The notes beneath the pieces were generated by a model. The model saw nothing but the letters and a program-made list of their open reading frames with translations, had not been told where the DNA came from and made no database searches. From assembly GCF_001456355.1 (NCBI RefSeq), contig NZ_CP010271.1, positions 3,100,001 to 3,164,000 on the forward strand: a stretch of 64,000 nt of DNA. The letters are read 5' to 3'. This document shows positions 8,506 through 19,487 of the stretch, piece after piece; position 1 is the stretch's first letter; each line of letters starts with the position of its first letter. Source of the DNA: Mycobacteroides saopaulense. Lineage in GTDB: Bacteria > Actinomycetota > Actinomycetes > Mycobacteriales > Mycobacteriaceae. Position numbers and translations under genes: made by a program.

Positions 8506-9573
8506 TCAGCGCGTGATGATGGCGCTGCCGAGCACCTCGTCGCCCTCGGCATCGGGACGGTACAGCACCACGGTCTGCCCGGGGGCCACTCCCCGCAGGG
8601 CGGTACGCAGACGGACCTGGATCCGGTCGGCGGCGGGCTCGACAATGGCGTCGACCACCGATCCGTGCGCGCGTACCTGAACCTGGCATTCGACGGGCTC
8701 GGCCGGGACCCGACCGGAGGTCCACACCACCGGCTCACCCCCGAACTCCCAAATCTCGAGATCCTCAACGGTTCCCACCTTTACGGTGGCGGTCTCGGCA
8801 TCGATCGACGTGACGTATCGGGGTCGGCCGTCCGCGGCGGGTCCGACCAGCCCGAGGCCCTTGCGCTGGCCGATGGTGAACTCGTGCACCCCGGCGTGGG
8901 TTGCCAGCACACTGCCGTCGGCATCCACCACATTTCCTCTGCGCACTCCGATGCGCGCGCCGAGGAAGGCCTGCGTGTCCCCGGAAGGAATGAAGCAGAT
9001 GTCATGGCTGTCGGGCTTGTTCGCGACCAGCAGTCCGCGCTGCTCGGCCTCCGCCCGGATATCGGGCTTGGGGCTGTCACCGACCGGGAACAGCGCACGG
9101 CTCAACTGTTCCGGCGTGAGCACCCCCAGCACATAGGACTGGTCCTTGTCCTCATCGACCGCACGCCGCAGCCTGCCGTCGTGCAGCCGTGCGTAGTGAC
9201 CGGTGGCCACCGCATCGAAACCCAGGGCGACGGCCCTGTCCGCCAGCGCCGCGAACTTGATCTTCTCGTTGCACTTCACGCACGGATTCGGGGTGCGCCC
9301 CTCCGCATATGCCTCGACGAAGTCGTCGATGACCTCTTCTTTGAATCGATCCGCGAAATCCCATACATAGAAAGGTATTCCGAGCATGTCGGCGACACGG
9401 CGCGCATCGGCGGCGTCCTCCTTCGAACAGCATCCGCGAGATCCCGTGCGCAGGGTTCCCGGTGCGGCCGACAATGCCAGGTGCACGCCCACCACATCGT
9501 GTCCGGCGTCCACCATGCGCGCGGCCGCCACCGAGGAGTCCACTCCCCCGCTCATGGCGGCGAGCACCTTCAT
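8506..9573 (-). CDS. mnmA: tRNA-specific 2-thiouridylase MnmA
   Basis: A 355-residue enzyme that thiolates U34 of tRNAs for Lys, Glu and Gln. PP-loop SGGVDSS occupies residues 8-14. The two redox-active cysteines are C98 (NPCVKC) and C193 (SHDICF), and the [12 protein letters not shown] block marks the central domain. Start ATG 9573 ([10 protein letters not shown]) lies inside the ATGA overlap with the upstream cysteine desulfurase, which presumably supplies the sulfur. Matches Rv3024c in content and position. The stop lies one base from the convergent IclR stop. Confidence 0.95.
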   Translation of the reverse strand: MKVLAAMSGGVDSSVAAARMVDAGHDVVGVHLALSAAPGTLRTGSRGCCSKEDAADARRVADMLGIPFYVWDFADRFKEEVIDDFVEAYAEGRTPNPCVKCNEKIKFAALADRAVALGFDAVATGHYARLHDGRLRRAVDEDKDQSYVLGVLTPEQLSRALFPVGDSPKPDIRAEAEQRGLLVANKPDSHDICFIPSGDTQAFLGARIGVRRGNVVDADGSVLATHAGVHEFTIGQRKGLGLVGPAADGRPRYVTSIDAETATVKVGTVEDLEIWEFGGEPVVWTSGRVPAEPVECQVQVRAHGSVVDAIVEPAADRIQVRLRTALRGVAPGQTVVLYRPDAEGDEVLGSAIITR

Positions 9574-10781
9574 GACCGGCCTCCCGCGCTGGCGAGCGCA
9601 GCGGCCCGCGCACGGGGAACGGCGGCATGCAACGCTTCGACCGCACGGTCTACGTCCGAGGGCACCGAGGTGTGGCCGAAGGTGAATCGCAAGGATCCAC
9701 GCGCGACTTCGGGATCGATCCCCATTTCGATGAGCACATGTGAGGGCCGCGCGACGCCCGCGGTGCAGGCGGAGCCGGTAGAACACTCGATGCCATTGGC
9801 GTCCAACAACATCAGCAGGGAGTCGCCCTCGCAACCGGCAAACGTGAAATGAGCGTTTCCTGGCAATCTGCCGCATCCGGGCGCACCGTTGAGCGTGGAA
9901 CCCTCGATCTGCGCCAGCACATGATCGATCAGCGCATCGCGCAGGGCCGCCAACGCCACAGCACCCTCACACCGTTCCGCGACGGCCTCCACGAGTGCCG
10001 TCGACATTGCCACGATGGCCGCGGTGTCAGGAGTGCCAGAACGGATATCGCGTTCGTGTCCACCGCCGTGTAACAAGGGGACACAAGCGGTTTCCCTTCG
10101 AAGTAGCAGCGCGCCGACGCCCATGGGGCCGCCGAACTTGTGCGCGGCCACGCTCATCGCCGACAGCCCGCTGAGCGCGAAATCGACATCCAGCTGACCC
10201 ACCGCGCCGATGGCATCGCTGTGCATGGGGATATCGAATTCGGAAGCGATGGAGGCCAGTTCACAGATCGGGTTGATGGTGCCGACCTCGTTGTTGGCCC
10301 ACATCACCGTGATAAGTGCGACGTCGTCGTGCTCGGCAAGGGCCGCGCGCAGCGCCCCGGGCGTCACGGTGCCGGCCTCGTCGACGGGCAACCAGGTGAT
10401 CTCGGCGCCCTCGTGGTCGGAGAGCCACTGCACGGCATCCAGCACCGCATGGTGCTCGACGGCACTGGCGATGATTCGTCTGCGTCGCGGATCGGTGTCG
10501 CGGCGCGCCCAGTAGATGCCCTTGACGGCGAGGTTGTCACTCTCGGTGCCACCGGCGGTGAAGATCACCTCGGAGGGCCGGGCGCCCAGGGCCGCGGCGA
10601 TTGACTCACGCGATTCCTCCACCCGCCGGCGGGCGTCACGGCCCGCACCGTGCAACGAGGCGGCGTTCCCGGTCTGCGCCATGGTGGCGGCCATCGCCTC
10701 GATGGCGGCCGGGCGCATCGGGGTGGTTGCGGCGTGGTCCAGGTAGACCACACCTTCAGCTGGGGTTCGAGCAGCAGACAT
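9570..10781 (-). CDS. iscS: Cysteine desulfurase (IscS/NifS family)
   Basis: A 403-residue PLP enzyme that transfers sulfur from cysteine to acceptor proteins. [10 protein letters not shown] opens the fold, EHHAVLD carries the cofactor-stacking His near residue 110, K215 (AAHKFGGP) is the Schiff-base lysine, and the catalytic Cys is C339 in [12 protein letters not shown] 10781 begins the conserved region; an upstream extension of 52 residues is not family-like. It overlaps mnmA by ATGA, so its physiological partner is likely MnmA in tRNA thiolation. Equivalent to Rv3025c. Confidence 0.94.
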   Translation of the reverse strand: MSAARTPAEGVVYLDHAATTPMRPAAIEAMAATMAQTGNAASLHGAGRDARRRVEESRESIAAALGARPSEVIFTAGGTESDNLAVKGIYWARRDTDPRRRRIIASAVEHHAVLDAVQWLSDHEGAEITWLPVDEAGTVTPGALRAALAEHDDVALITVMWANNEVGTINPICELASIASEFDIPMHSDAIGAVGQLDVDFALSGLSAMSVAAHKFGGPMGVGALLLRRETACVPLLHGGGHERDIRSGTPDTAAIVAMSTALVEAVAERCEGAVALAALRDALIDHVLAQIEGSTLNGAPGCGRLPGNAHFTFAGCEGDSLLMLLDANGIECSTGSACTAGVARPSHVLIEMGIDPEVARGSLRFTFGHTSVPSDVDRAVEALHAAVPRARAAALASAGGRS

Positions 10782-10827
10782 AACGCATCCAGGATAGGTC
10801 CCACCCAGGTGGGCTCGTCCAATCGCG

Positions 10828-11682
10828 TCAGGCTGCGATCGGCTCCGGGCGCTCCGGGTGGCTGTGGATGTGCGGGGTTCGGTCGCCCGCTCGGACGGCG
10901 GCCTCACAGCGGCTGGCCAGATCACGGCGGCTCTCACCGGGCAATTGCAGCCCGGCCACCTGGATATGTGCCACGGTCATCCGCGTTGCCGTGAGTCGTC
11001 GGATGGACGCCATCAGGGTGTCCTCGCCGACATAGGCCGGAACGGTCGAGAGCTCGCCGTTGAGGTGCTGATACGTCAGCCGCAGCGGCTGCACCGGGCG
11101 CTGCGCGTCGATGGCTGCCTGGAACATCGCCGGGCGGAATGACCCGTACGCACGACCGCACCACGTGGTGCCCTCCGGGAATGCCACCACCGTCTGGCCG
11201 GCCTCCAACCGGGACGCGACAGTGTCGACCACCCGGGGCAGTGTGCGCAGGTTCCCCCGTTCGATCGGGATGACCCGCATCATCCGCGCGATGACGCCCA
11301 GTCCTGGCCAGTCGATCAGGTCAGCCCGGGCGACGAACGAGCCCGGGAGCACCGCTCCGATCGCGAAGACGTCGACCCAGGACACGTGCCCGGCGACCAC
11401 CAGGGAACCCCGGATATCGCGAATCGGACCGCCGGAGACGCTGATGCGCACGCCGAGGCAGCGCAGCATCAACCGGCAGTAGCCACGCTGCCAGCGCACC
11501 CGTCCGGGCAGCGGTATCCCCAGCAAGGGTGCCAGGGTCAACAACGTGATCGCCATGGCGATACGCGTCGCGGTCCGAACGGTGCGCATCAGTCGCCCGG
11601 GCTCGTCGATGGGATTGGCCCGCATGCAGCTGTCGTCACAGGTTGCCTTCGGCAGCCAGGCGTGAGCGTATTCGGGTGCCAT
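10828..11682 (-). CDS. 1-acyl-sn-glycerol-3-phosphate acyltransferase-like protein (PlsC/OlsA type)
   Basis: A 284-residue acyltransferase with one hydrophobic segment (about 39-58, [19 protein letters not shown]) followed by the acyltransferase motifs H99-x4-D104 (HVSWVD) and FPEGT at 168-172. It probably transfers an acyl chain to a lyso-lipid at the inner membrane. Start ATG 11682 is two bases after the TAG of the upstream GNAT-type gene. The pair resembles OlsB-OlsA, which make ornithine lipids, and corresponds to Rv3026c-Rv3027c. A simple role in phospholipid synthesis is the alternative. Confidence 0.8.
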   Translation of the reverse strand: MAPEYAHAWLPKATCDDSCMRANPIDEPGRLMRTVRTATRIAMAITLLTLAPLLGIPLPGRVRWQRGYCRLMLRCLGVRISVSGGPIRDIRGSLVVAGHVSWVDVFAIGAVLPGSFVARADLIDWPGLGVIARMMRVIPIERGNLRTLPRVVDTVASRLEAGQTVVAFPEGTTWCGRAYGSFRPAMFQAAIDAQRPVQPLRLTYQHLNGELSTVPAYVGEDTLMASIRRLTATRMTVAHIQVAGLQLPGESRRDLASRCEAAVRAGDRTPHIHSHPERPEPIAA

Positions 11683-11684
11683 CG

Positions 11685-12563
11685 CTATTCCTGGCCGGCT
11701 GCCGCTGCCGAACCGATTTCCGATGCCGCCCCAACGGACCTCAGCCGCTTCAAGTACCGCACGTCGGCCTCGTCCTTGTTGAGCAGCGCCATGAAGTCGG
11801 CCACACCGAAGTCGGGGTCGTGCGCCGGCTCCCCGAGAACCTTGGCGCCGAGCCTCAGGTATCCCCGCATCAGTGCCGGCACCTGCACCTTGGCCGGCGG
11901 TTCGATGTCATCGAGGCCCATGCCGTCGACAACTACCGGGTTGTAGGGGCGCACCGTGTACTCCGGCGCCGCGGCATGACGCTTCATGACGAAGTCGCGC
12001 ACGGCGCGTACCTGGCTGCCCGGCGCTTGCTCGGGGCTGTCCTGCATGGGAACCGACACACAGCCGGTGACGTAGGTGTAGTCGCAGCGGTCCAGGTAGG
12101 CCAAGATTCCGGCCCACATCAGCAGCACCACCGCTCCGTTGCGGTGATCGCTCCGCACCACGGCGCGTCCCATCTCCACCAGCTGGGGGCGCAGTGAATC
12201 GAGCCCACTGATGTCGAATTCCGTTGCGCTGTACAGCCCTCCGGCGGCTATGGCGCCGGGCGGCGGCAGCATCCGGTAGCAGCCCACCACGTCACCCGAG
12301 GTGTCCTCGCGCACCAGCAGGTGATCGCAGTGCTCGTCGAAACGGTCGGCATCGCGCCCTTCGAACGCTGCCGGAGTGCTCGCGAGCTGAAACCCGGGCT
12401 CACTGCTGAACACGTCGTATCGAAGCCGTTGCACGGCATCGATATCGGCGGGATCGTTCGAGAGCAGCAGGGTGTACCGAGGACCCAATGGAGCGTCCCC
12501 GTTTGTGCCCGCGACGTCTAGCATGGATTGATCTGCGGCGATGAGAACTGATGCGGTGCTCAT
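11685..12563 (-). CDS. GNAT-fold N-acyltransferase (OlsB/hemolysin-like)
   Basis: A 292-residue protein of the acyl-homoserine-lactone-synthase/OlsB-like GNAT branch. It has LLLSNDPADIDAVQRLRYDVF near residue 32, DEHCDHLLVRE, GCYRMLPP, the EMGRAVVRSDHRNG core with LLMWAGILAYL, and the late PALMRGYLRLGAKVLGEPAHDPDFGVADF segment, which closely follows OlsB proteins. These N-acylate ornithine or other amino acids with 3-hydroxyacyl groups. Equivalent to Rv3027c. The downstream gene is the O-acyltransferase expected to finish such a lipid. Substrate is inferred, not shown. Confidence 0.75.
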   Translation of the reverse strand: MSTASVLIAADQSMLDVAGTNGDAPLGPRYTLLLSNDPADIDAVQRLRYDVFSSEPGFQLASTPAAFEGRDADRFDEHCDHLLVREDTSGDVVGCYRMLPPPGAIAAGGLYSATEFDISGLDSLRPQLVEMGRAVVRSDHRNGAVVLLMWAGILAYLDRCDYTYVTGCVSVPMQDSPEQAPGSQVRAVRDFVMKRHAAAPEYTVRPYNPVVVDGMGLDDIEPPAKVQVPALMRGYLRLGAKVLGEPAHDPDFGVADFMALLNKDEADVRYLKRLRSVGAASEIGSAAAAGQE

Positions 12564-12707
12564 GACTGCGAGATTCGCCGAGTTATGCAGCGGAACGGCA
12601 TCGGAAGCGTGTCGTGTCCATGCACGATCCGTTAATTGCGGCGTTCAGTACGCCAAATGCGTGCTTGCGGAAGTGGATCCGAAAGGCAAACGCGGAGCGA
12701 ACAGACG

Positions 12708-13088
12708 CTACGCGGACACCCTCTGATCGGCCCGCTGTCGAAGTTCCTCCTCGTCGACCAGCACCAACATCGGCGCGCCGGGTTTGCACATCATGGTGAC
12801 CACGAAGCGCAACGCGGTATCGGTGCGGTTGTTGGCATCCGAGTAGTGGATGACATCGCCGCCGGGCTCCCAGAACGCCTCACCGGCCTTGACCACGCGC
12901 GGCGCTTGGCCCTCCAACTCGAAGAGCATCTCCCCCTCCACCACGTAGCCGAACGCCGGACCGCCCGGATGACGATGTGGTGGAGTCCCCGAACTACCGG
13001 CAGGCCACTCGATCTGCACCGTCATCACGTGGGCGTCGGACGGGATCACCGGCGGTGTCACGGTCTGCAGCACCGTCAGTGCGCTCAT
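12708..13088 (-). CDS. Cupin-domain protein
   Basis: A 126-residue single-domain cupin. Motif 1 is visible as TPPHRHPGGPAFGYVVEGEM and motif 2 as GEAFWEPGGDVIHYSDA, giving three His and one Glu for metal binding. I chose ATG 13088 (MSALTVLQTV); a longer frame begins with TTG at 13121 inside the upstream NmrA-type gene. It is the second gene of a minus-strand pair controlled, probably, by the divergent LAL regulator. The function of the pair is unknown. Bases 12564-12707 downstream hold no gene I can support. Confidence 0.75.
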   Translation of the reverse strand: MSALTVLQTVTPPVIPSDAHVMTVQIEWPAGSSGTPPHRHPGGPAFGYVVEGEMLFELEGQAPRVVKAGEAFWEPGGDVIHYSDANNRTDTALRFVVTMMCKPGAPMLVLVDEEELRQRADQRVSA

Positions 13089-13102
13089 CGGGTCATTCGC
13101 GA

Positions 13103-13855
13103 TCACCGGCGAGCCGGCCAATCGGCGAACCGGGTCTGCGTCAACACACCGTCCTCACCGGTGACCAGACTGAAGTCATCCACGGGCGTACCGAAGTAGG
13201 TAGCACCGGAGTCCACCACCACCGGCTTGTCATCGCCGCGCGCGTCGAGTACCGCCCGCGCCATGTCTGCGAACGAAAGCTTTTCTGGCCCACCGATATT
13301 GATGATCCCGTTGCGGGGCTCTGCCTCCGCGGCCTGTGCCACCTGTGCGGACACATCGTCGACGGCGATCAGCTGAATCCTGGCGTCGGGCACCCGGATC
13401 TCGTCGCCGACGACCAGCGTGTCGGTGATCGCCTCCGCGAATTCCTGGAACTGGGTGGCCCGCACAATGGTGTAGGGCAATCCAGATTCGGTAATGATGT
13501 TCTCCTGCGCCACTTTCGCCCGCATGTAGCCGCTGTCCGGCAGACCGTCCGCGCCGACGATGGAGAGTGCGACGTAGTGGCCCACGCCGGTCTGGTTCGC
13601 CGCGTCAACGAGATTGCGTGCCGAGGCTGTGAAGAAGTCCATCACCGGGCCGTCGTCGAACGACGGAGAATTGACAACATCGATTACCACATTCGACCCT
13701 GCCAACGCGTCGACCAATCCCTCGCCGGTCACGACGTTCGCGCCCGAGGACAGCGATGCCGCCACCACCTCATGGCCGTCTGCGGTGAGCAACGACACCA
13801 CCCGTGAACCGATTTGGCCGGTGGCCCCAACAACTGTGATTTTCATTGCGCTCAT
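13103..13855 (-). CDS. NmrA-like NAD(P)-binding atypical SDR
   Basis: A 250-residue Rossmann protein with the loop VVGATGQIG (about 8-16) and no classical YxxxK active site; NmrA/NAD(P)H azoreductase-like. Segments NVVIDVVNSPSF, GHYVALSIVGADGLP, GYMRAKVAQENII and INIGGPEKLSFADMA follow that family. ATG 13855 is used, but a second ATG at 13846 has the better-spaced AAAGG. It heads an operon with the cupin gene and is divergent from the LAL regulator. It could be a quinone reductase or a redox sensor. Confidence 0.8.
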   Translation of the reverse strand: MSAMKITVVGATGQIGSRVVSLLTADGHEVVAASLSSGANVVTGEGLVDALAGSNVVIDVVNSPSFDDGPVMDFFTASARNLVDAANQTGVGHYVALSIVGADGLPDSGYMRAKVAQENIITESGLPYTIVRATQFQEFAEAITDTLVVGDEIRVPDARIQLIAVDDVSAQVAQAAEAEPRNGIINIGGPEKLSFADMARAVLDARGDDKPVVVDSGATYFGTPVDDFSLVTGEDGVLTQTRFADWPARR

Positions 13856-13982
13856 ACCTTTCTGGTCTCACCGCAACGCTCGCAGCTCAGCGCGGGGTTC
13901 GAACCCTGGAAAGCACGTAGTCGTGGGCACCGGTGGAGCGCTCGGTAAACTCCCACGGTATTCATCTGATTCGGCGGAGCAC

Positions 13983-16769
13983 GTGGTCAACAGTTATCAG
14001 GGATCGCGTTTGTGCGGTCGAGCGCGCGAGTGCGCATCGCTGCAGCGCCTCGTTGCGGACGCGCGGTCCGGCCCCAGCCAGGTAATCGTCCTGCGGGGCG
14101 AGGCCGGGATCGGAAAGACAGCCCTTCTCGGACATGCCATCGACCATGCGCAAGGATTTCGCATCGCCCGCACCGCGGGTGTCGAGTCCGAGATGGAGCT
14201 CGCGTTCGCCGGTTTGCAGCATTTCTGCGGCGCGCTGTCGAAGCACCTCGACGCCTTGCCCGGCCCTCAGCGCGAAGCACTCGACATCGCGTTCGGCGTC
14301 AGCAGCGGTCCGGTACCCGATCGCTTCCTCATCGGGCTCGCGGTACTGAGCCTGCTGGCGGCGGCGTCCGAGCAGCAGCCCGTGCTGTGCGTGATCGACG
14401 ACGCCCAATGGCTCGATCGGGTCTCGTTGCAGACGCTCGCGTTCGTCACACGGCGTTTGGGCAGTGAACCGATCGCCATGCTGTTCGCGGTGCGCGAGGG
14501 CGCCGACGACGAACTCTCGGGACTACCAGAACTTCAGGTGCGAGGGCTACGGGCCGCGGACGCCGGCGCCCTGCTGGATTCCGCGATTCCCGGACTACTC
14601 GACGATCGAGTTCGCGACCGCATTGTGGCTGAGACACAAGGTAATCCGTTGGCCCTGCTGGAGCTGCCCCGGGGCCTGACGGCCGAGGAACTTGCCGGTG
14701 GGTTCGGGTGGCCCGACGGCGCCAGGCTGTCTGGCCAGATCGAACGTGCGTTCCTACGACGGGTGCGGCAGCTGCCCACCCCGACGCAGACCGTGCTCCT
14801 CACGGCGGCAACCGATCCGCTCGGCGATTCGGGACTGTTGGCGCGCGCGGCCGAGCGACTCGGAATCTCCTTGAATGCCCTCGGGCCTGCCGAGTCTGCG
14901 GGTCTGATCGAGTTGGGCACACGTGTCCGCTTTCGCCATCCGCTGGTGCGTTCGGCCATCTACCGAAATGCAGACCCTTTGGAACGCAGAAGAATTCACG
15001 GCGCCCTCGCGCAGGCGACAGATCCGGCGACCGATCCCGATCGTCGGGCGTGGCATCGCGCCCACGCCGCGCCCGGCACCAATGAGTCGATCGCTGCCGA
15101 ACTCGAACAGTCGGCCGGTCGCGCTCAGGCCCGCGGAGGCATCCTGGCAGCAGCCGCCTTTCTGCAGCGCGCGACCGAGCTCACCTCCGATCCGGCCCTG
15201 CGCGGTTCGCGCGCACTGGCGGCCGCCCAGGCGAAGCACGACGCCGCGGCCTTCGACGCCGCGCGGGACCTCCTTGCCGTCGCGGACATGGCTCCGCTGG
15301 ACCCATTGGCGCGAGCGCGGGCGGTGCGGCTGCACGCGAAAATCGCCTTCGCACAGAGCCGCGTGGGCACCGACGACGCCGCCACGGTGTCCGAGGCTGC
15401 GATCGGCCTGCTGGAGGCCGCCAAGGGCCTGGAGAATTTGGATGACGACCTGGCCCGTGAGACCTATCTGGATGCGGTGGGGGCGGCCATGTACGGCGGA
15501 CGACTTTGCCCGCGCGGGGGCGCCATCGAAGTGGCCGAGCCCGCGCGCCTGGCGCCCGCTAGGTCTTCACCTCCGCGGCCGACCGACCTCTTACTCGACG
15601 GTCTGGCGATGCGAATCACCCACGGCGCGGCGGCAAGCGCGCAGATGCTGCGCGACGCCCTCGACCTGATTCGCCGCGAGGCCGACCGTCCGAACAACAC
15701 CAGCTGGATGTGGCAGGCGTTCCCCATCGCGCTCGAATCGGCCATTCACGAGGTGTGGGATGACCAGATGTGGCATCGCCTTGCCACCCGCGCGGTGCAA
15801 GTCGCGCGAGATGCCGGCGCCCTGTCGGTGCTCCCGGCGGCGCTCGTCTACCGCGCAGGTGCGCATGTACATGCCGGCGAGCTCGATGCGGCCGCCGAGC
15901 TGGTCCAGGAAGCCGATGCCATTTCGGCCGCGACAGGGCACGCCCCGATCAGGTACCACTCGTTGGTCCTGGCGGCCTGGCGGGGCACCGAGCCCGAGGC
16001 CATACCGCTCATCGATGCCGCCATGCGAGACGGCGCGGCCAGGGGCGAAGGCAGACTACTCGGCGCCATGGGATACGCCGCGGGCGTGCTCAACAACGGC
16101 CTGGGCCGCTACACACTCGCGTTTCACGCGGCACGAAGGGCGTGTGAACACGAGGATCTCGGGTTGTACAGCTGGTGCCTCACCGAACTCATCGAAGCCG
16201 CCACACGTTGCGGAGAGCACGATGCCGCGGCCAAGGCACTCGACCAACTGGAAGAGCGGACGCTGGCCGGCCAGACCGATTGGGCCCAGGGCATGGTGGC
16301 ACGCTCGCGCGCGCTGCTCGCCGTCGACGAAGACGCCGAAGCCCACTATCGCGAGGCCATTGAACGACTCAGTACCACAAGGATTTCCGTGCATGTGGCC
16401 CGCGCCCACCTGATCTACGGCGAGTGGCTGCGCCGCTGCCATCGACGAGCCGACGCGCGCACGGAACTCCAAGCGGCGCACGAGAGTTTCTCGCAGATGG
16501 GTACCGAGGCTTTCGCGGAGCGGGCGCAGCGCGAGCTGCTGGCGACGGGCGCCAAGGTCCGGAAACGTGCTGCCGGCACAGCGGCCGCCTCGGCACAGAC
16601 ATTGACGGCCCAGGAGGCACAGATCGCCCGGATGGCCGGCCAGGGCATGACGAACCAGGAAATCGCCGCGCAGCTGTTCATCAGCGCGCACACCGTCGAG
16701 TGGCATCTACGGAAGGTGTTCGCCAAGCGAGGCATTACCTCTCGCCGCCAACTGCGCAGCGGGCGCTAG
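13983..16769 (+). CDS. Large ATP-binding LuxR-family (LAL) regulator
   Basis: A 928-residue regulator: AAA/NACHT-like ATPase at the N-terminus with P-loop [11 protein letters not shown] (about 39-49) and Walker-B-like [13 protein letters not shown], a long helical repeat middle (about 300-850), and a LuxR helix-turn-helix in the last 60 residues ([24 protein letters not shown] followed by [17 protein letters not shown]). GTG 13983, 10 bases after GGCGGAG, was chosen because the family begins with SRLCGRARE; the frame is open further upstream. Transcribed away from the NmrA-cupin operon, its probable target. Confidence 0.88.
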   Translation: MVNSYQGSRLCGRARECASLQRLVADARSGPSQVIVLRGEAGIGKTALLGHAIDHAQGFRIARTAGVESEMELAFAGLQHFCGALSKHLDALPGPQREALDIAFGVSSGPVPDRFLIGLAVLSLLAAASEQQPVLCVIDDAQWLDRVSLQTLAFVTRRLGSEPIAMLFAVREGADDELSGLPELQVRGLRAADAGALLDSAIPGLLDDRVRDRIVAETQGNPLALLELPRGLTAEELAGGFGWPDGARLSGQIERAFLRRVRQLPTPTQTVLLTAATDPLGDSGLLARAAERLGISLNALGPAESAGLIELGTRVRFRHPLVRSAIYRNADPLERRRIHGALAQATDPATDPDRRAWHRAHAAPGTNESIAAELEQSAGRAQARGGILAAAAFLQRATELTSDPALRGSRALAAAQAKHDAAAFDAARDLLAVADMAPLDPLARARAVRLHAKIAFAQSRVGTDDAATVSEAAIGLLEAAKGLENLDDDLARETYLDAVGAAMYGGRLCPRGGAIEVAEPARLAPARSSPPRPTDLLLDGLAMRITHGAAASAQMLRDALDLIRREADRPNNTSWMWQAFPIALESAIHEVWDDQMWHRLATRAVQVARDAGALSVLPAALVYRAGAHVHAGELDAAAELVQEADAISAATGHAPIRYHSLVLAAWRGTEPEAIPLIDAAMRDGAARGEGRLLGAMGYAAGVLNNGLGRYTLAFHAARRACEHEDLGLYSWCLTELIEAATRCGEHDAAAKALDQLEERTLAGQTDWAQGMVARSRALLAVDEDAEAHYREAIERLSTTRISVHVARAHLIYGEWLRRCHRRADARTELQAAHESFSQMGTEAFAERAQRELLATGAKVRKRAAGTAAASAQTLTAQEAQIARMAGQGMTNQEIAAQLFISAHTVEWHLRKVFAKRGITSRRQLRSGR

Positions 16770-17542
16770 GCCGGCACCCGTGAACGCAGTTCGTTCGCGA
16801 TCTTCTGCAAGGTGTCCTCGGTTTCGGGCGGCCCGGTCAACATGACCACCGCCAGCGTGTCGCGGGTTCCACCAGAAGTCGAAGCAAACGCACATGTCAT
16901 CGCGATTCGGACCACTCGCATGCCGTTTCCCAGGGTGCCTGTCATCCGTGCATAGAACGTGACGGCGTCAACGGGCTTCCAGGACTGTGCATCGACCGGC
17001 AGCTTCGCGCGCACCTTGTCCTGGGTGGACTGCCCGCACCCGTCGGCGCACCGATTCGACCCGATCCAGCCGGCCGCTCTGCTTTTGTTGACCTCGTCCA
17101 TGCATGTGACCCGCTTGTCCAGCGGCTTGTTCTCGGTGTGCATGCACCCCCACCCGCTGGGCAGGTTGAAATCAAATGGCACATAAGCGGGCATCGAGAT
17201 GGGTACCAGCTTCTCGCCCGGCCCGTATGTGGGACCGCCGAGCGATCCGTTCGACCCGTTGGGCGGCGGGATGACCCCCGCCGTCGCGCCGGGGGGAACC
17301 GTCGCCTGCGCGGGTGCCATCGGGGACTCCCCCGGTGCCATGACCGCGACGCCCGCGACGCTGCGCTGGGACCCGACGATGACGACGGCCGCCACCAGAC
17401 CCACGACGAGGGCCCCCACAAACGCCGAAAGGACTATCCAGGGCACTCGACTCGATGGTCGAGGCTCTGGATAGTCCAGTGGCATACTGCCAGCCGCCCC
17501 CTGAGGTTGGATGTCGCCGGCGTGGCGGCTCCAGGGCTCCAT
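16766..17542 (-). CDS. Membrane-anchored extracytoplasmic protein of unknown function
   Basis: I do not recognise a family. The 258-residue product has a short Pro-rich cytoplasmic head, one transmembrane helix (about 33-57, [20 protein letters not shown]), a Pro/Gly/Ala linker, and a C-terminal domain with four or more Cys (GWGCM, VTCMDE, NRCADGC) that suggest disulphides outside the membrane. ATG 17485 (MPLDYPEP) is an alternative start. It lies eight bases after etfA and may be co-transcribed with it. Its stop overlaps the convergent LAL stop. Confidence 0.7.
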   Translation of the reverse strand: MEPWSRHAGDIQPQGAAGSMPLDYPEPRPSSRVPWIVLSAFVGALVVGLVAAVVIVGSQRSVAGVAVMAPGESPMAPAQATVPPGATAGVIPPPNGSNGSLGGPTYGPGEKLVPISMPAYVPFDFNLPSGWGCMHTENKPLDKRVTCMDEVNKSRAAGWIGSNRCADGCGQSTQDKVRAKLPVDAQSWKPVDAVTFYARMTGTLGNGMRVVRIAMTCAFASTSGGTRDTLAVVMLTGPPETEDTLQKIANELRSRVPA

Positions 17543-17550
17543 GGGGTTGT

Positions 17551-18507
17551 TTAGCCCTTGCGGGCCTTCACGGCGTCGGTGAGCTGCGGTGCGACGTTGA
17601 ACAGGTCGCCCACCACGCCGAAGTCGGCGATCTCGAAGATGGGGGCTTCCTCGTCCTTGTTGACCGCGACGATGGTCTTCGAGGTCTGCATGCCGGCGCG
17701 GTGCTGGATGGCGCCGGAGATGCCCAGCGCGATGTACAGCTGGGGCGACACGGTCTTGCCGGTCTGGCCCACCTGGAACTGGCCTGGGTAGTAACCCGAG
17801 TCCACGGCGGCACGCGAGGCACCGACGGCGGCGCCGAGCGAATCGGCGAGAGCCTCGACCACGCTGAATTTATCGGCGCTACCGACACCACGACCGCCGG
17901 ACACGACGATGCTGGCCTCGGTGAGCTCAGGACGGTCGCCACCGACGACCGGTTGCCGCGAGGTGACCTTGGTGGCGTTCTCGGCGGGAGCGGGCACCTC
18001 GATGGTGACCTGCTCGCCGGCACCGGCGGCCGGTGCGGCCTCGACGGCACCAGGACGGACGGTGAAGACCGGGGCATCGCCGTTGGCCTGCGCCTCGACG
18101 GTGAACGCGCCGCCGAAGATCGAGTGCAGACCCTTGCCGCCCTCACGGACTTCGACCACGTCGGTCAGCAGACCCGAGCCCAGGCGTGCCGCCAGACGTC
18201 CGGCAACTTCCTTGCCCTCGGTGGTGGCGGCGATCAGGATGCCGGCGGGGCTGGCGGTCTCGGCCAGGCTGGCCAGAATGTCCACCTTCGGGGTCACCAG
18301 GTAGCTGTCCACGACATCGGACTCGGCGACATAGATCTTGGCGGCGCCGGCCTCCTTGAGGCCGTCGATCAACGGCGCGGCGGTGCCGGCTGGACCGGCG
18401 ACGACGGCCGAGGGCTCACCCAGGACGCGGGCGGCGGTGATGAGCTCGGCGCTCACCTTCTTCAGCGCACCCTCTGAATGCTCAACGAGCACAAGTACTT
18501 CAGCCAT
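17551..18507 (-). CDS. etfA: Electron transfer flavoprotein alpha subunit
   Basis: A 318-residue ETF alpha subunit (FixB), which with EtfB carries electrons from acyl-CoA dehydrogenases to the membrane quinone pool. The C-terminal FAD domain is clear: [48 protein letters not shown] and [24 protein letters not shown]. Matches Rv3028c. Start ATG 18507 follows the etfB stop by 44 bases, in one operon. Confidence 0.96.
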   Translation of the reverse strand: MAEVLVLVEHSEGALKKVSAELITAARVLGEPSAVVAGPAGTAAPLIDGLKEAGAAKIYVAESDVVDSYLVTPKVDILASLAETASPAGILIAATTEGKEVAGRLAARLGSGLLTDVVEVREGGKGLHSIFGGAFTVEAQANGDAPVFTVRPGAVEAAPAAGAGEQVTIEVPAPAENATKVTSRQPVVGGDRPELTEASIVVSGGRGVGSADKFSVVEALADSLGAAVGASRAAVDSGYYPGQFQVGQTGKTVSPQLYIALGISGAIQHRAGMQTSKTIVAVNKDEEAPIFEIADFGVVGDLFNVAPQLTDAVKARKG

Positions 18508-18551
18508 ATCGATTCTCGTTACTCTCTCGTTTGGGTATTAAGGGGGTCGAT

Positions 18552-19343
18552 TTAGATGATCTTTTGGGCAACCAGGAACTCGGCGACCTTGCTGCCGCCC
18601 TCGCCCTCGTCGGTGATCTTCTCGCCCGCGGTCTTGGCGGCCTTGGGAGTGGAGGACAGCACGGTGGAACCGGCGTTCGCGACACCCACCTCTTCGGCCT
18701 CCACGCCGATCTCGGCGAGGGTCAGCACGGCGACTTCCTTCTTCTTCGCGGCCATGATGCCCTTGAAGGAGGGGAAGCGGGGCTCGTTGATCTTCTCGGT
18801 GACGCTGACGATGGCCGGCAGGGTCGCCTCGACCTCGAACACGCCCTCGTCTGTCTCGCGCTCGCCCTTGACGACGCCGCCTTCGACGGTGAGCTTGCGC
18901 AGGTGGGTCAGCTGCGGCAGACCCAGGTACTCGGCGATGATCGCGGGGATGGCACCCGAACGACCGTCAGTGGCCTCGTTACCGGCGATGACCAGCTCGA
19001 CGCCCTCGACCTGACCCAACGCGCGGGCCAGTGCCCAACCGGTCTGGATGGCATCGGACCCGTGCAGGCCCGGGTCGAGCAGGTGAACTGCCTTGTCGGC
19101 GCCCATGGACAGAGCCTTACGGATGGCCTCGGTGGCCTTCTCCGGACCGGCCGACACAACGGTCACCACCGAGTCGCCGCCCTCGCGCTCCTTGATGAGC
19201 AGCGCTTCCTCCACGGCACGCTCGTTGATCTCGTCGAGTACCGCGTCGGCGGCTTCCCGGTCGAGCGTGAAGTCACCGTCGGTGAGCTTGCGCTCCGACC
19301 AGGTGTCTGGGACCTGCTTGATCAGGACCGCGATATTCGTCAT
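18552..19343 (-). CDS. etfB: Electron transfer flavoprotein beta subunit
   Basis: A 263-residue ETF beta subunit (FixA), partner of EtfA. MTNIAVLIKQVPDTW opens it, LDEINERAVEEALLIKE, MGADKAVHL, GNEATDGRSGAIPAIIAEYLGLP and the AMP-binding region follow the family. ATG 19343 was chosen because the longer frame adds about 100 non-family residues. Equivalent to Rv3029c. It is first in the operon and is read away from the MGLP genes through a regulatory-looking 251-base spacer. Confidence 0.96.
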   Translation of the reverse strand: MTNIAVLIKQVPDTWSERKLTDGDFTLDREAADAVLDEINERAVEEALLIKEREGGDSVVTVVSAGPEKATEAIRKALSMGADKAVHLLDPGLHGSDAIQTGWALARALGQVEGVELVIAGNEATDGRSGAIPAIIAEYLGLPQLTHLRKLTVEGGVVKGERETDEGVFEVEATLPAIVSVTEKINEPRFPSFKGIMAAKKKEVAVLTLAEIGVEAEEVGVANAGSTVLSSTPKAAKTAGEKITDEGEGGSKVAEFLVAQKII

Positions 19344-19440
19344 GAGTCTCCGATCGTCCTTCCTCTTCGCTGTCTGCCAGCGGTGTGCTGGCCATCTGCT
19401 CTGTGCTTCCGCGCGGCGCCCACGCCCAGCCGGTCGCACT

Positions 19441-19487
19441 GTCACATTTTCGTGACTAATCCGGCTGATCTTATTACTCACGGGTAA
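19441..19487. promoter_or_regulatory. Two dyads in the etfB / methyltransferase divergent spacer
   Basis: GTCAC-N6-GTGAC lies at 19441-19456, and an imperfect palindrome TTACTCACGGGTAA (10 of 14 positions symmetric) at 19474-19487. Both sit in the 251-base spacer 19344-19594 between divergent starts. They look like two different operators; TetR-type fatty-acid regulators are plausible for the second, by inference. Confidence 0.4.

Noticed and set aside
12564..12726. Short open frames between the cupin and GNAT genes
   Set aside because: Both strands give about 60-residue products of random composition; no ribosome binding site or homology is apparent.
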